Shown here piece by piece: positions 8,455 to 17,386 of a stretch of 64,000 bases of DNA. The notes beneath the pieces were generated by a model that worked only from the letters and a program-made list of their open reading frames with translations, ran no database searches and was not told the DNA's origin. Position numbers and translations under genes: made by a program. The stretch is from Luoshenia tenuis (GTDB taxonomy: Bacteria > Bacillota > Clostridia > Christensenellales > GCA-900066905), in the NCBI RefSeq assembly GCF_014384745.1, contig NZ_JACRSO010000005.1:1-64000 (forward strand). The letters run 5' to 3'. How positions within the stretch are numbered: position 1 is the stretch's first letter; every line of letters starts with the position of its first letter.

Positions 8455-8955
8455 ATGCAGCGTATTGATCCGAATACTCTGGATTTACAGGAAAAGCTGG
8501 TAGCGGTCAACCGCGTCGCCAAGGTGGTAAAGGGCGGGCGTAACTTCCGCTTCAGCGCCCTGATCGTGGTGGGCGACGGCGCCGGCCACGTGGGCGTCGG
8601 GATGGGTAAAGCCACCGAGATTCCCGAGGCCATCCGCAAGGGCACCGAGGATGCGAAAAAGCACCTCATCACCGTCCCGATGGTGGGCACCAGCATCCCC
8701 CATCGCGTGGTGGGCAAGTTCAGCAAGGGCCAGGTGCTCCTGCTGCCTGCTGAAGAAGGTACCGGTGTTATCGCCGGCGGCCCCGTGCGTGCGGTATTGG
8801 AGATGGCCGGTATCAAAGATATCCGGACCAAATCCTACGGCTCGAATAACCCCGCCAACTGCGTCAAGGCTGCCATCGCCGGCCTGGCCGAGCTTAAGAC
8901 GGTTGAAGATGTGGCCCGTCTGCGCGGCAAGACCGTCGAGGAAGTGCTGGGTTAG
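8455..8955 (+). CDS. rpsE: 30S ribosomal protein S5
   Basis: 166 residues: an N-terminal dsRNA-binding domain (LVAVNRVAKVVKGGRNFRF) and the C-terminal domain with GTGVIAGGPVRAVLE. S5 works in decoding accuracy with S4. AAGGAGG precedes ATG 8455. Confidence 0.99.
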   Translation: MQRIDPNTLDLQEKLVAVNRVAKVVKGGRNFRFSALIVVGDGAGHVGVGMGKATEIPEAIRKGTEDAKKHLITVPMVGTSIPHRVVGKFSKGQVLLLPAEEGTGVIAGGPVRAVLEMAGIKDIRTKSYGSNNPANCVKAAIAGLAELKTVEDVARLRGKTVEEVLG

Positions 8956-8967
8956 GAGGAAAAGTTC

Positions 8968-9153
8968 ATGAGCAAATTGAAGATTACCCTTGTGCGTTCC
9001 ACCATCGGCGCCCTGAAAGATCAGAAGGCTACCGTTGAAGCGCTGGGGTTGAAAAAGATTCGCAGCCAGGTTATCCGCGAAGACATTCCCGCCGTACGCG
9101 GTCAGGTTTTCAAGGTCAAACATCTGGTATCTGTCGAAGAGATTGCTGACTAA
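8968..9153 (+). CDS. rpmD: 50S ribosomal protein L30
   Basis: 61 residues, the typical bacterial short form (LKITLVRSTIGALKDQ). It lies 12 nt after rpsE with AGGAGG before ATG 8968. Confidence 0.99.
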   Translation: MSKLKITLVRSTIGALKDQKATVEALGLKKIRSQVIREDIPAVRGQVFKVKHLVSVEEIAD

Positions 9154-9178
9154 TTTCTTTAGAAGGAGGGTTTGACCC

Positions 9179-9619
9179 ATGAAAACCCATGAGTTAAAGC
9201 CGGCGCTCGGCGCCTCTCGCGGCCCCAAACGTTTGGGCCGCGGCACCGGGTCGGGTTTAGGTAAAACTTCCGGTAAGGGCCATAAAGGCCAGTGGGCCCG
9301 CTCTGGCGGCGGCGTCCGCCCGGGCTTTGAGGGCGGCCAGATGCCGCTGGCACGGCGCCTGCCCAAACGGGGCTTCTACAACCCGTTCTCCAAGGTGTAT
9401 GCCGAAGTTAAGCTTTGTGACCTCAATGCGTTTGAGGATGGCGCTACCATCGATGCGCAGGCACTGATCAACAAAGGGCTGATCAAAAAGGCCTATGATG
9501 GCGTTAAGATTTTGGGCAATGGCGAGCTGACCGTGAAACTCACGGTGCAGGCCGCGAAGTTCACCCAGTCGGCGCAGCAGAAGATCGAAGCCGCCGGTGG
9601 TAAAGCCGAGGTGATCTAA
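9179..9619 (+). CDS. rplO: 50S ribosomal protein L15
   Basis: 146 residues. The glycine-rich N-terminus (RLGRGTGSGLGKTSGKGHKG) and GFEGGQMPLARRLPKRGF are diagnostic. A late assembly protein of the 50S. Its TAA stop abuts the GTG of secY without a gap. Confidence 0.99.
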   Translation: MKTHELKPALGASRGPKRLGRGTGSGLGKTSGKGHKGQWARSGGGVRPGFEGGQMPLARRLPKRGFYNPFSKVYAEVKLCDLNAFEDGATIDAQALINKGLIKKAYDGVKILGNGELTVKLTVQAAKFTQSAQQKIEAAGGKAEVI

Positions 9620-10897
9620 GTGTTTGAGACCTTCAAAAACGCGTGGAAGATCCCGGACCTGCGCAAGAAGATCCTGTACACGCTTTTGATGCTGCTGATC
9701 TACCGGATCGGTAGCTTCGTGCCGGTGGCCGGGATCAACCGGGAATTCATCGCCAGTGTGGTGGGCCAGAATAACCTGCTGGGCTTGATCGACATTATTT
9801 CGGGCGGTTCGCTTGCGAACTTCACCATCTTTGCGATGGGTATCAGCCCCTACATCAATGCCTCGATCATCATGCAGCTGCTCACCGTGGCCATTCCGAA
9901 GCTGGAACGGCTGAGCAAAGAGGGCGAGGAGGGCCGCAAGAAGATCGCGACCTACACCCGCTACTTCACCGTGGTGCTGGGCCTGGTCCAGTCGGTGGGT
10001 ATCATCCTGAGCTTGGGTTCAAGCGCGGTGACCTCCACCAGCTTCTTTAACTACTTCGTCATCGGCGTGAGCCTGACGGCCGGTACCGCGCTGACCATGT
10101 GGATCGGCGAGCGCATTACCGAGAACGGCGTGGGCAACGGCATTTCGCTGTTGATCTTTGTGGGTATTATCTCCCGCGTGCCCAACATGCTCTACCAGGC
10201 CTTCCAGGCCATCAGCGTAGGGGAGATGTCCTTCTGGGTGCTGCCGATCATGCTGGTCGTGATCGTGGCGCTGATCACCGCCGTGGTGTTTGTCGATTTG
10301 GGGCAGCGCCGCGTGCCGGTGCAGTACGCCAAAAAGGTGGTGGGCCGCAAGATGTACGGCGGCCAGAACACCCACATCCCCATGAAGGTGAACTCCGGCG
10401 GCGTGCTGCCGTTGATCTTCGCCTCGGCGATCATCACCTTCCCGGAGATTCTCTGCCAGATCTTCTGGCCCAACAGCCCGTTTTACGTTTGGTATACCCA
10501 GTATATCGGCGTGGGCAGCTGGGTGTATATGATCATCCAGGCGCTGTTGATCCTGTTCTTCTCGTATTTTTATAATACGATCAGCTTTAACCCTGAGGAG
10601 ATCTCGAAGAACCTGCAGCAGCACGGCGGCTTTATCCCGGGCATCCGCCCCGGCCGGCCGACGATGGAATACCTGCACCGGGTCTCGGTGCGGTTGTGCT
10701 TCTTTGGCGCGGTATTTCTCTCGCTCATGGCGCTGCTGCCCTCGATCTTTATCAGCGTCGGCGGCTCGATGATGGGCAGCCTGATGCGCGCGTTTGGTTC
10801 CACCAGCTTGCTGATCACCGTATCCGTTGCGCTGGAGACCTCCAAGCAGATCGAGTCTCAGATGCTGATGCGCCACTACAAAGGCTTCCTATCCTAA
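9620..10897 (+). CDS. secY: Protein translocase subunit SecY
   Basis: 425 residues with ten predicted membrane segments, forming the channel of the Sec translocon for secreted and membrane proteins. Signatures: GISPYINASIIMQLL in TM2 and GGVLPLIFASAII in TM7. The start is a GTG directly after the rplO stop (TAAGTG), the binding site lying inside rplO, so translation is coupled. adk begins 10 nt after the stop. Confidence 0.99.
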   Translation: MFETFKNAWKIPDLRKKILYTLLMLLIYRIGSFVPVAGINREFIASVVGQNNLLGLIDIISGGSLANFTIFAMGISPYINASIIMQLLTVAIPKLERLSKEGEEGRKKIATYTRYFTVVLGLVQSVGIILSLGSSAVTSTSFFNYFVIGVSLTAGTALTMWIGERITENGVGNGISLLIFVGIISRVPNMLYQAFQAISVGEMSFWVLPIMLVVIVALITAVVFVDLGQRRVPVQYAKKVVGRKMYGGQNTHIPMKVNSGGVLPLIFASAIITFPEILCQIFWPNSPFYVWYTQYIGVGSWVYMIIQALLILFFSYFYNTISFNPEEISKNLQQHGGFIPGIRPGRPTMEYLHRVSVRLCFFGAVFLSLMALLPSIFISVGGSMMGSLMRAFGSTSLLITVSVALETSKQIESQMLMRHYKGFLS

Positions 10898-10907
10898 GGA
10901 GTATGGC

Positions 10908-11540
10908 ATGAAAATCGTATTTTTAGGCCCTCCGGGCGCCGGTAAAGGCACCCAGGCCATGGTTATCAGCCGGGAGTTGGGCATCCCCCATATCTCGACG
11001 GGCGATATCTTTCGCCAGAATATCAAGAATGAGACGCCCCTGGGCGTGGCCGCCAAGAAGTTTATCGACGAAGGCCGCCTGGTGCCCGACGATCTGACCC
11101 TTGATCTGGTGAACGACCGGCTCGCCGCGGCGGACTGCAAAAACGGCTATCTGCTCGACGGCTTCCCGCGCACCCTGCCCCAGGCCGAGGCGCTGGATGA
11201 GAAGGTCGCGCTGGACTATGCGGTCAACGTGGATGTGGCGCACGATCACCTGATCGACCGCCTGAGCGGTCGCCGCGTCTGCCCCGAGTGCGGGGCCAGC
11301 TATCACATCACCACACTGGATGGCGCGCAGGAGTGCGCCGTGTGCGGCAACCTGCTCATCCAGCGGGATGACGATAAGCCTGAAACGATCCGCAAGCGCC
11401 TGGAGGTCTATGAGGCTCAGACGCGCGCGCTGATCGACTTTTACAGGGACAAGGGCATCTTAGTGGATATCGACGGCGCGCGCAGCGTCCAAGAGGTTCG
11501 CGCGGATATCCTGGCCGCATTGGGAAGTGACGCGAAATGA
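10908..11540 (+). CDS. adk: Adenylate kinase, zinc-lid type
   Basis: 210 residues. P-loop GPPGAGKGT at 7-15; DGFPRTLPQAE marks the AMP site. The lid holds CPEC (C125, C128) and CAVC (C143, C146), a structural zinc site typical of Gram-positive enzymes. It catalyses ATP + AMP to 2 ADP. AAGGAG precedes the ATG; the gene overlaps map by 4 nt. Confidence 0.99.
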   Translation: MKIVFLGPPGAGKGTQAMVISRELGIPHISTGDIFRQNIKNETPLGVAAKKFIDEGRLVPDDLTLDLVNDRLAAADCKNGYLLDGFPRTLPQAEALDEKVALDYAVNVDVAHDHLIDRLSGRRVCPECGASYHITTLDGAQECAVCGNLLIQRDDDKPETIRKRLEVYEAQTRALIDFYRDKGILVDIDGARSVQEVRADILAALGSDAK

Positions 11541-12283
11541 TCGAGATCAAGACCCGGGAAGAGATCGCGCATATGCGTGACGCAGGCCGGATCGCCGCGA
11601 AGGCCCGCCAGGCGGTGGGCCAGGCCGTGGCGCCCGGTATCACCACAGCGGAGCTGGAAAAAATCGCTGAGGATACCATCCGTTCCTGCGGGGCGATCCC
11701 TTCCTTTAAAGGGTACGAGGGCTTCCCCTACGCGATCTGCGCTTCCACCAATGAAGAAGTGGTGCACGGGTTCCCCTCTCAGCGGGTTTTACAGGAAGGC
11801 GACATCTTTTCCGCCGATATCGGCACCATCTACGAGGGCTGGCAGGGCGATACCGCCGAAACCTTCCCCGTAGGCAAGGTCTCCAAAGAGGCCCAGGCGC
11901 TGATCGAGGTGACCGAAGCCAGCTTCTGGGAAGCGGTCAAGTTTTGCAAGGTGGGCTACCGGCTGGGGGATATCTCCTATGCCGTGCAGCAGTACTGCGA
12001 GTCCCGCGGCTATGGCGTGGTGCGCGATCTGTGCGGCCACGGCATCGGCCGGGAGATGCATGAGGACCCGGAAGTGCCCAACTTTGGCCGGCCCGGCAAG
12101 GGCCCAAGGCTGCAGGCGGGCATGGTCATCGCCATCGAACCTATGATCACCACCGGCACCTACCGGGTGCGGGTGCGCCCCGACGGGTGGACCGTCGTCA
12201 CGGCGGACGGGTCGCTGGCCTCCCATTACGAACACACCGTGGCCATCACCGATGGCGAGCCCGAGATCTTGACGGCTCTTTAA
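11537..12283 (+). CDS. map: Methionine aminopeptidase, type I
   Basis: 248 residues. Metal ligands are visible in SADIGTIYEGWQGDTAETF (two Asp), GHGIGREMHE (His), AIEPM (Glu) and HYEHT (Glu); the substrate His lies in EVVHGFPS. It removes the initiator methionine from nascent proteins. It overlaps adk through ATGA, a common arrangement in Firmicutes. Confidence 0.98.
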   Translation: MIEIKTREEIAHMRDAGRIAAKARQAVGQAVAPGITTAELEKIAEDTIRSCGAIPSFKGYEGFPYAICASTNEEVVHGFPSQRVLQEGDIFSADIGTIYEGWQGDTAETFPVGKVSKEAQALIEVTEASFWEAVKFCKVGYRLGDISYAVQQYCESRGYGVVRDLCGHGIGREMHEDPEVPNFGRPGKGPRLQAGMVIAIEPMITTGTYRVRVRPDGWTVVTADGSLASHYEHTVAITDGEPEILTAL

Positions 12284-12300
12284 GCAAAGGAGATAGGCGC

Positions 12301-12600
12301 ATGGAGAGAATACCCCCTGAACCTGGAAGGATCGTGTTTTCCAAATCCGGAAGGGACGCGGGCAAATATTTCATCATTTTAAGTGTTTTGGATGATGATT
12401 ATGTGTTATTATGTGATGGGCAGATGCGCAAACTGGCCAATCCCAAGAAAAAGAAACTGAAACATTTGGCAATTAAGCCTGAATGTATTGACAGTTTGCG
12501 GGAAAAATTGTTAAATGATAAGCGTATATTCGATTCAGAAGTGCGCAGTGCTTTGGAATCAGCCGGTTTCTATAACCGGAAGGTAAGCGGAGAGGAGTGA
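12301..12600 (+). CDS. KOW-domain RNA-binding protein (L14e/L6e/L27e-like)
   Basis: 99 residues starting MERIPPEPGRIVFSKSGRDAG; the KOW motif spans about residues 7-35 and is followed by a basic stretch NPKKKKLKHLAIKP. Proteins of this kind are annotated between map and infA in many Clostridia and resemble archaeal L14e, but their ribosomal role is not established. I chose ATG 12301 because AAAGGAG lies just upstream; longer readings run into map. infA follows after 4 nt. Confidence 0.9.
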   Translation: MERIPPEPGRIVFSKSGRDAGKYFIILSVLDDDYVLLCDGQMRKLANPKKKKLKHLAIKPECIDSLREKLLNDKRIFDSEVRSALESAGFYNRKVSGEE

Positions 12601-12604
12601 ACCG

Positions 12605-12826
12605 ATGTCCAAACAAGATGTCATTGAGGTTGAAGGCACCGTTGTGGAGGCATATCCTAACGCGATGTTTGAGGTGGAACTCAGCAATGGACATAAGATC
12701 CTCGCCCATATATCGGGCAAGCTGCGGATGAACTTTATCCGGATTTTGCCTGGCGACAAAGTGACTTTGGAACTATCGCCGTATGACCTGACCCGCGGCA
12801 GGATTACCTGGCGCGGCAAGGCATAA
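12605..12826 (+). CDS. infA: Translation initiation factor IF-1
   Basis: 73 residues, S1/OB fold, with the standard sequence VEGTVVEAYPNAMFEVELSNGH split across strands 1-3. IF-1 occupies the ribosomal A site during initiation. GGAGAGGAG precedes ATG 12605. Confidence 0.99.
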   Translation: MSKQDVIEVEGTVVEAYPNAMFEVELSNGHKILAHISGKLRMNFIRILPGDKVTLELSPYDLTRGRITWRGKA

Positions 12827-12858
12827 GGTTTATGTTCGTTTAAGGAGGTTTCTGGAAG

Positions 12859-12972
12859 ATGAAGGTGCGTCCGTCGGTCAAGCCGATTTGCGAAAAGTGC
12901 AAAATCATCAAACGCAAGGGCCATGTGATGGTCATTTGCGAGAATCCCAAACACAAACAGAAACAGGGCTAA
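12859..12972 (+). CDS. rpmJ: 50S ribosomal protein L36, zinc form
   Basis: 37 residues (MKVRPSVKPICEKCKIIKRK and onwards), with the zinc ligands C11, C14, C27 and H32 intact. TAAGGAGGTT lies 8 nt upstream. This short gene joins infA and rpsM as in other Firmicutes. Confidence 0.98.
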   Translation: MKVRPSVKPICEKCKIIKRKGHVMVICENPKHKQKQG

Positions 12973-12984
12973 GGGTTAAAACAA

Positions 12985-13045
12985 TTGCACAGGGCGGCTG
13001 CGGCCCTCTTTTGGAGCATGCCCCGCGGAGGGACGACCTGTGCAA
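12985..13045 (+). promoter_or_regulatory. Large stem-loop upstream of rpsM
   Basis: TTGCACAGG (12985-12993) pairs perfectly with CCTGTGCAA (13037-13045). The 43-nt interior can form further stems, for example CCCTC with GAGGG. It sits in the only sizeable gap (142 nt) of the alpha operon, directly before S13, so it may be an autoregulatory site or processing signal. No T-run follows, so it is not a terminator. Confidence 0.55.
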
Positions 13046-13114
13046 ACATGATGGCGTGCGTTTTTAAGAAGGAATTTTATCACCCTTTAATCAATTCAGG
13101 AGGTGTAGCTGTCA

Positions 13115-13486
13115 ATGGCGCGAATTTCTGGCGTGGACCTGCCCCGGGAAAAGCGGGTCGAAATTGGCCTGACCTATATTTTTGGCGTCGGCCGTCCTAC
13201 CGCGCAGGCGATTCTGGCCGCTACCGGTATCAATCCGGACACCCGTGTCCGCGATCTGACCGAGGCGGAGGTAGGTAAACTCAGAGAATATATCGATCAG
13301 AACGTGAAGGTGGAGGGCGACCTGCGTCGTGAGGTAGCCTTGAACATCAAGCGTCTGGTGGAAATTGGATGTTATCGTGGCGTTCGCCATCGCCGTGGCT
13401 TACCGGTACGCGGGCAGAACACGAAAAATAACTCGCGTACGCGCAAGGGCCCGAAGCGGACGGTTGCGGGCCGTAAGAAGAAGTAA
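13115..13486 (+). CDS. rpsM: 30S ribosomal protein S13
   Basis: 123 residues (ARISGVDLPREKRVEIGLTY) ending in a lysine/arginine-rich tail. S13 contacts the P-site tRNA and the 50S subunit. CAGGAGGTG precedes ATG 13115. First gene of the alpha operon segment; rpsK follows after 11 nt. Confidence 0.99.
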   Translation: MARISGVDLPREKRVEIGLTYIFGVGRPTAQAILAATGINPDTRVRDLTEAEVGKLREYIDQNVKVEGDLRREVALNIKRLVEIGCYRGVRHRRGLPVRGQNTKNNSRTRKGPKRTVAGRKKK

Positions 13487-13497
13487 GGAGGGTTACC

Positions 13498-13896
13498 ATG
13501 GCGAAGCCTAAAGTAAAAAAGACGACGCGTCGTCGTCGCGAGAAAAAGAATATTGAACATGGCGCGGCGCATATCGCCTCGTCGTTCAACAATACCATCG
13601 TTACCATTACCGATACGGCCGGTAACGCCTTGAGCTGGGCCAGCGCCGGCGGTTTGGGCTTCCGCGGCTCGAAAAAGAGCACGCCCTTTGCCGCGCAGAT
13701 GGCGGCCGAAACGGCTGCCAAGGCCGCGATGGAGCACGGCCTGCGCACGGTAGAGGTATTCGTCAAGGGCCCCGGCTCTGGACGTGAAGCGGCGATCCGT
13801 TCCCTGCAGGCGGCGGGTCTTGAGATCAATCTGATCAAAGACGTGACCCCCATTCCGCACAACGGCTGCCGTCCGCCCAAGCGCAGAAGAGGCTAA
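13498..13896 (+). CDS. rpsK: 30S ribosomal protein S11
   Basis: 132 residues with the motifs AHIASSFNNTIVTITD and VKGPGSGREAAIRSLQ. S11 forms part of the 30S platform near the mRNA exit. AAGGAGGG precedes the ATG. Confidence 0.99.
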   Translation: MAKPKVKKTTRRRREKKNIEHGAAHIASSFNNTIVTITDTAGNALSWASAGGLGFRGSKKSTPFAAQMAAETAAKAAMEHGLRTVEVFVKGPGSGREAAIRSLQAAGLEINLIKDVTPIPHNGCRPPKRRRG

Positions 13897-13918
13897 TCAA
13901 GGAGGGAAATAAGCAGAA

Positions 13919-14548
13919 ATGGCTAGATATACTGAATCGGTTTGCCGGCTGTGCCGCCGCGAGGGCTGCAAGCTCTTTTTGAAGGGCGACCGCTGCTATT
14001 CCGGCAAATGTGCGATCAATAAGCGCCCCACCCCCCCGGGCCAGCATGGCCAGGGCCGCCGCGGCAAGGTGTCCGAGTATGGCATGCAGCTGCGCGAGAA
14101 GCAGAAGGTCCGCCGTGCCTATGGCATGATGGAGGGCCAGTTCCGCCGTTACTTTGATATGGCGGAGAAGATGAAGGGCGTAACCGGTGAGAACATGCTC
14201 CAGCTGTTGGAGCGCCGCCTGGACAACGTGGCCTACCGCATGGGCTTTGGCGAGAGCCGCCCGCAGGTACGTCAGCTGGTCACCCATGGCCACTTCCTGG
14301 TAAATGGCCGCAAGGTGGATATCCCCAGTTACCTGGTCAAGGCCGGTGACGTGGTGACCGTGCGCGAGAAGAGCCGCTCACAGGAGCTGTTCAAGAAGAT
14401 CCGCGAAAACGGCGCTTCCAAGCCCAGCCCCAAGTGGGTCGAGGTCAACTTTGAGACGCTGGAGGGCAAGGTCGTGGCGCTGCCCACCCGCGAGGATATC
14501 GACCTGAGCATCGAAGAGCATCTCATCGTCGAGTTCTACTCCAAGTAA
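13919..14548 (+). CDS. rpsD: 30S ribosomal protein S4
   Basis: 209 residues. The N-terminal zinc-type cysteines are kept (CRLCRREGCKLFLKGDRC). The S4 RNA-binding domain lies around residues 98-160 (RLDNVAYRMGFGESRPQ). S4 nucleates 16S rRNA 5'-domain assembly. In this genome rpsD sits inside the alpha operon, unlike Bacillus where it is separate. Confidence 0.99.
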   Translation: MARYTESVCRLCRREGCKLFLKGDRCYSGKCAINKRPTPPGQHGQGRRGKVSEYGMQLREKQKVRRAYGMMEGQFRRYFDMAEKMKGVTGENMLQLLERRLDNVAYRMGFGESRPQVRQLVTHGHFLVNGRKVDIPSYLVKAGDVVTVREKSRSQELFKKIRENGASKPSPKWVEVNFETLEGKVVALPTREDIDLSIEEHLIVEFYSK

Positions 14549-14637
14549 TCCATGTGGGAGCAAAAGCTGCGTTTCCGGCCGGTCCCATGGCCTGGCCGGG
14601 GCGGCTTAAACGATTTTAGCACAAGGAGGGCGATCCA

Positions 14638-15585
14638 ATGATCGAGATAGAAAAGCCCAAAATCGAGTGTGTAGATAGAGGAGACGGGGATCGCTACGCC
14701 AAGTTTGTCATCGAACCGTTGGAGCGGGGCTTTGGCACGACGCTGGGCAACACCCTGCGCCGCATCCTGCTCTCTTCGCTGCCGGGCGTGGCGGTTACCA
14801 CCGTGCGCATCGACGGCGTGCTGCATGAGTTCTCCACCATTCCGGGCGTCGCCGAGGATGTGGCCGAGATCCTGCTCAACTTGAAGGGCATCTCCGCCAA
14901 GATCCACTCCGACGAGGTCAAGACGGTGGTGATCGACGCGCAGGGCGCGGGCGAAGTGACGGCGGGGGACATCGTGTGCGACAGCGAGGTGGAGATCCTC
15001 AATCCCGATTTGCATATCGCAACGCTGAACGAGGATGCCAAGCTGCACATGGAGATCACCTTAGAGCGCAGCCGCGGCTATGTTTCGGCTGACCGCAATA
15101 AGCAGCCCAACATGCCTATCGGCGTCATCCCGGTGGATTCCATCTTTACCCCCATCCGCAAGGTGCATTACGCGGTGGAGAACACCCGCGTGGGGCAGAT
15201 CACCGATTATGACAAGCTCACCTTAGAGCTGTGGACCAACGGCAGCATCTCCCCCGAGGAGGCCACCAGCCTGGCGGCCAAGATCCTGTGCGAGCACCTG
15301 ATGCTCTTTGTCAACCTCACGGAGAACGTGGGCAGCGTAGAGATCATGGTGGAGAAGGAAGAGGACAAAAAGGAGAAGATCCTGGAGATGTCCATCGAGG
15401 AGCTGGATCTTTCCGCCCGGTCCTATAACTGCCTCAAGCGCGCGGGCATCAATACCGTTGAGGAATTGGTGATGCGCAGCGAGGGCGATATGATGAAAGT
15501 GCGCAACCTGGGGCGCAAGTCCCTGGAGGAAGTCGTACAGAAGCTGGCCGGTTTGGGCCTGAGCCTGCGCCTGAACGACGAGTAG
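14638..15585 (+). CDS. rpoA: RNA polymerase alpha subunit
   Basis: 315 residues. N-terminal assembly domain up to about residue 230 (LERGFGTTLGNTLRR), then an acidic linker (VEKEEDKKEKI) and the C-terminal DNA-binding domain (LDLSARSYNCLKRAGINTVEE). CAAGGAGGG precedes the ATG. The 89-nt gap before it contains an imperfect hairpin (about 14551-14600). Confidence 0.99.
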   Translation: MIEIEKPKIECVDRGDGDRYAKFVIEPLERGFGTTLGNTLRRILLSSLPGVAVTTVRIDGVLHEFSTIPGVAEDVAEILLNLKGISAKIHSDEVKTVVIDAQGAGEVTAGDIVCDSEVEILNPDLHIATLNEDAKLHMEITLERSRGYVSADRNKQPNMPIGVIPVDSIFTPIRKVHYAVENTRVGQITDYDKLTLELWTNGSISPEEATSLAAKILCEHLMLFVNLTENVGSVEIMVEKEEDKKEKILEMSIEELDLSARSYNCLKRAGINTVEELVMRSEGDMMKVRNLGRKSLEEVVQKLAGLGLSLRLNDE

Positions 15586-15611
15586 CCTTAACGAAGTAAG
15601 GAGTGTAGACC

Positions 15612-16124
15612 ATGTCTGGATATCGGAAACTGAACCGTCCGGCGGACCAGCGCAAGGCGCTGCTGCGCAACCAGGTGACGGCCCTGCTGTGGAACGGCAA
15701 GATCGAGACCACGCAGGCCCGCGCCAAAGAGGTGCGCGCGATCGCCGAGAAGCTGATCACCCTGGCGGTCCGTGAATATGACAATACCCTGACGGTGACC
15801 AAGGACGTTTTGAACGACAAGGGCCAGACCGTGCCCACCGAGTTCAAGATCGATGCGCCCAGCAAGCTGCATGCCCGCCGTCAGATCATGGCTTATGTGT
15901 ACGATGTGCAGGAAGCCAAGCAGCCTAAAGAGAGCAAGAGCGATTACAAGGAGCGCACCGCGGACATCAAGCATCCCCTGGTGGAGAAGATGTTCGGCGA
16001 GATGGCGCCCAAGTACGCCAAGCGCAAGGAAGAGTCCGGCCAGGGCGGCGGCTATGTCCGCATGCTCAAAAAGGGTCCCCGCCGCGGCGATGCCGCCGAG
16101 ATGGTGATCCTGGAGCTGCTCTAA
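15612..16124 (+). CDS. rplQ: 50S ribosomal protein L17, long form
   Basis: 170 residues against the usual 115-130. The N-terminus is standard (RKLNRPADQRKALLRNQVTALL). The extra length comes from insertions around residues 58-75 (DNTLTVTKDVLNDKGQ) and 95-115 (AKQPKESKSDYKERTAD). The end RGDAAEMVILELL is standard again. L17 lies near the exit tunnel. Last gene of the alpha operon. Confidence 0.98.
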   Translation: MSGYRKLNRPADQRKALLRNQVTALLWNGKIETTQARAKEVRAIAEKLITLAVREYDNTLTVTKDVLNDKGQTVPTEFKIDAPSKLHARRQIMAYVYDVQEAKQPKESKSDYKERTADIKHPLVEKMFGEMAPKYAKRKEESGQGGGYVRMLKKGPRRGDAAEMVILELL

Positions 16125-16156
16125 GCGCAGGATGTAAAAGGGAAACCTTTTTGAAA

Positions 16157-16207
16157 GAGACTGGAGGGGGCGTCTTAAATGCGCTTAAACCGCCAGCCTC
16201 TTTTTTA
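16157..16207 (+). terminator. Probable terminator of the alpha operon
   Basis: GAGACTGG (16157-16164) can pair with CCAGCCTC (16193-16200) with one mismatch, directly followed by TTTTTTA. This is the only terminator-like structure between rplQ and ecfA1. Confidence 0.55.
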
Positions 16208-16549
16208 TTCTCGCAAAGCGGGAGCCGGGTAGGCCCAACCGTTTTAAAGGCGCCATGCTGCGCGAGGGCGCGGGCCGGTGAAGCACTCGCGCGGCCAAGG
16301 GAAAAGCAAACGCGTCTTAGGGCCTCGCAGTACCGGAATGGCAACGCCTTACCGTTTGCTTCCCCTTGTGGTTTGGATGAAAAGAGCAAAGTCTGCATGG
16401 CAAAGAACCTCGTGCGTTAGCAGACGGCCAGAATTGCCCCCGGTGTTCTTCCGCATGAGCAGGCGGCATAGCCGCACGGCCCGCCCTGCGTACCCTGCAC
16501 CAAAGCCCAAGCCGGGCAGCGGCCCGCAAACGACAAAAAGGATGAGAAT
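16208..16549. other. Gap between rplQ and ecfA1, no gene seen
   Basis: About 340 bases of GC-rich DNA with short open frames on both strands but no codon-like pattern, no family match and no clear promoter. A weak AAAAAGGATGA ahead of ecfA1 is the only signal I see. Confidence 0.5.
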
Positions 16550-17386
16550 ATGGAACCGATCATTCGCCTGGAAAACGTATTTTATGAATATCCCCGGGCT
16601 GAGCAGCCGCCGCTGCCGGCGCTGCGCGGCGTGTCCCTTGCGGTAACGCCGGGCGAGTTCGTGGCGGTCATCGGCCATAACGGCTCGGGCAAATCCACCA
16701 TGGCCAAGTTGATGAACGGGCTGTACCTGCCCACAGAAGGCAGTGTCACCGTCAAGGGCATGGATACTGCGGACGACGAGAACCTGTGGCCCATCCGCCA
16801 GAGCGCGGGCATGGTGTTCCAGAACCCGGATAACCAGATGGTCGCCACCATCGTGGAGGAGGACGTGGCCTTCGGCCCGGAGAACCTGGGGCTGGCCCCC
16901 CAGCTGATCCGTCAGCGTGTGGACGAGGCGCTGCGCGCCGTGGGCATGGCCGAAAAGGCGCAGTCCGCCCCGCACATGCTATCCGGCGGGCAAAAGCAGC
17001 GCATCGCCATCGCGGGCATCATCGCCATGCGGCCGGAGATCATTATTTTAGACGAGCCCACCGCCATGTTGGACCCGGTGGGACGCGCCGAGGTGATGGA
17101 TACGGTGGTCAAGCTCAACCGGGAGCAGGGCATCACCGTGGTGCACATCACCCACTTTATGGAGGAGGCCGTGCACGCCGACCGGGTGGTGGTGATGGAG
17201 GGCGGCCGCATCATCATGCAGGGCAGGCCCCGGGAGATCTTCCGCCAGGTGGCGCGCATCAAGCAACTGGGCCTGGATGTGCCCAAGATGACGGAATTAA
17301 GCTACCTGCTGCGCCAGCGGGGCGTAAAGGTGCCGGACGATACTGTAACGGTAGGGGAGATGGTGGAAGCGCTATGCCGATCGTAG
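16550..17386 (+). CDS. ecfA1: ECF transporter ATPase EcfA1
   Basis: 278 residues. Walker A GHNGSGKST at 42-50, signature LSGGQKQR near 144, Walker B IIILDEPTAMLD, and the ECF-typical DNQMVATIVEEDVAFG. One of two ATPases that energise uptake of vitamins or metal ions through exchangeable S components, none of which lies here. The last 13 nt overlap ecfA2. Confidence 0.97.
   Translation: MEPIIRLENVFYEYPRAEQPPLPALRGVSLAVTPGEFVAVIGHNGSGKSTMAKLMNGLYLPTEGSVTVKGMDTADDENLWPIRQSAGMVFQNPDNQMVATIVEEDVAFGPENLGLAPQLIRQRVDEALRAVGMAEKAQSAPHMLSGGQKQRIAIAGIIAMRPEIIILDEPTAMLDPVGRAEVMDTVVKLNREQGITVVHITHFMEEAVHADRVVVMEGGRIIMQGRPREIFRQVARIKQLGLDVPKMTELSYLLRQRGVKVPDDTVTVGEMVEALCRS

Noticed and set aside
16208..16549. 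Possible small gene between rplQ and ecfA1
   Set aside because: Open frames on both strands lack a ribosome site and resemble no family.
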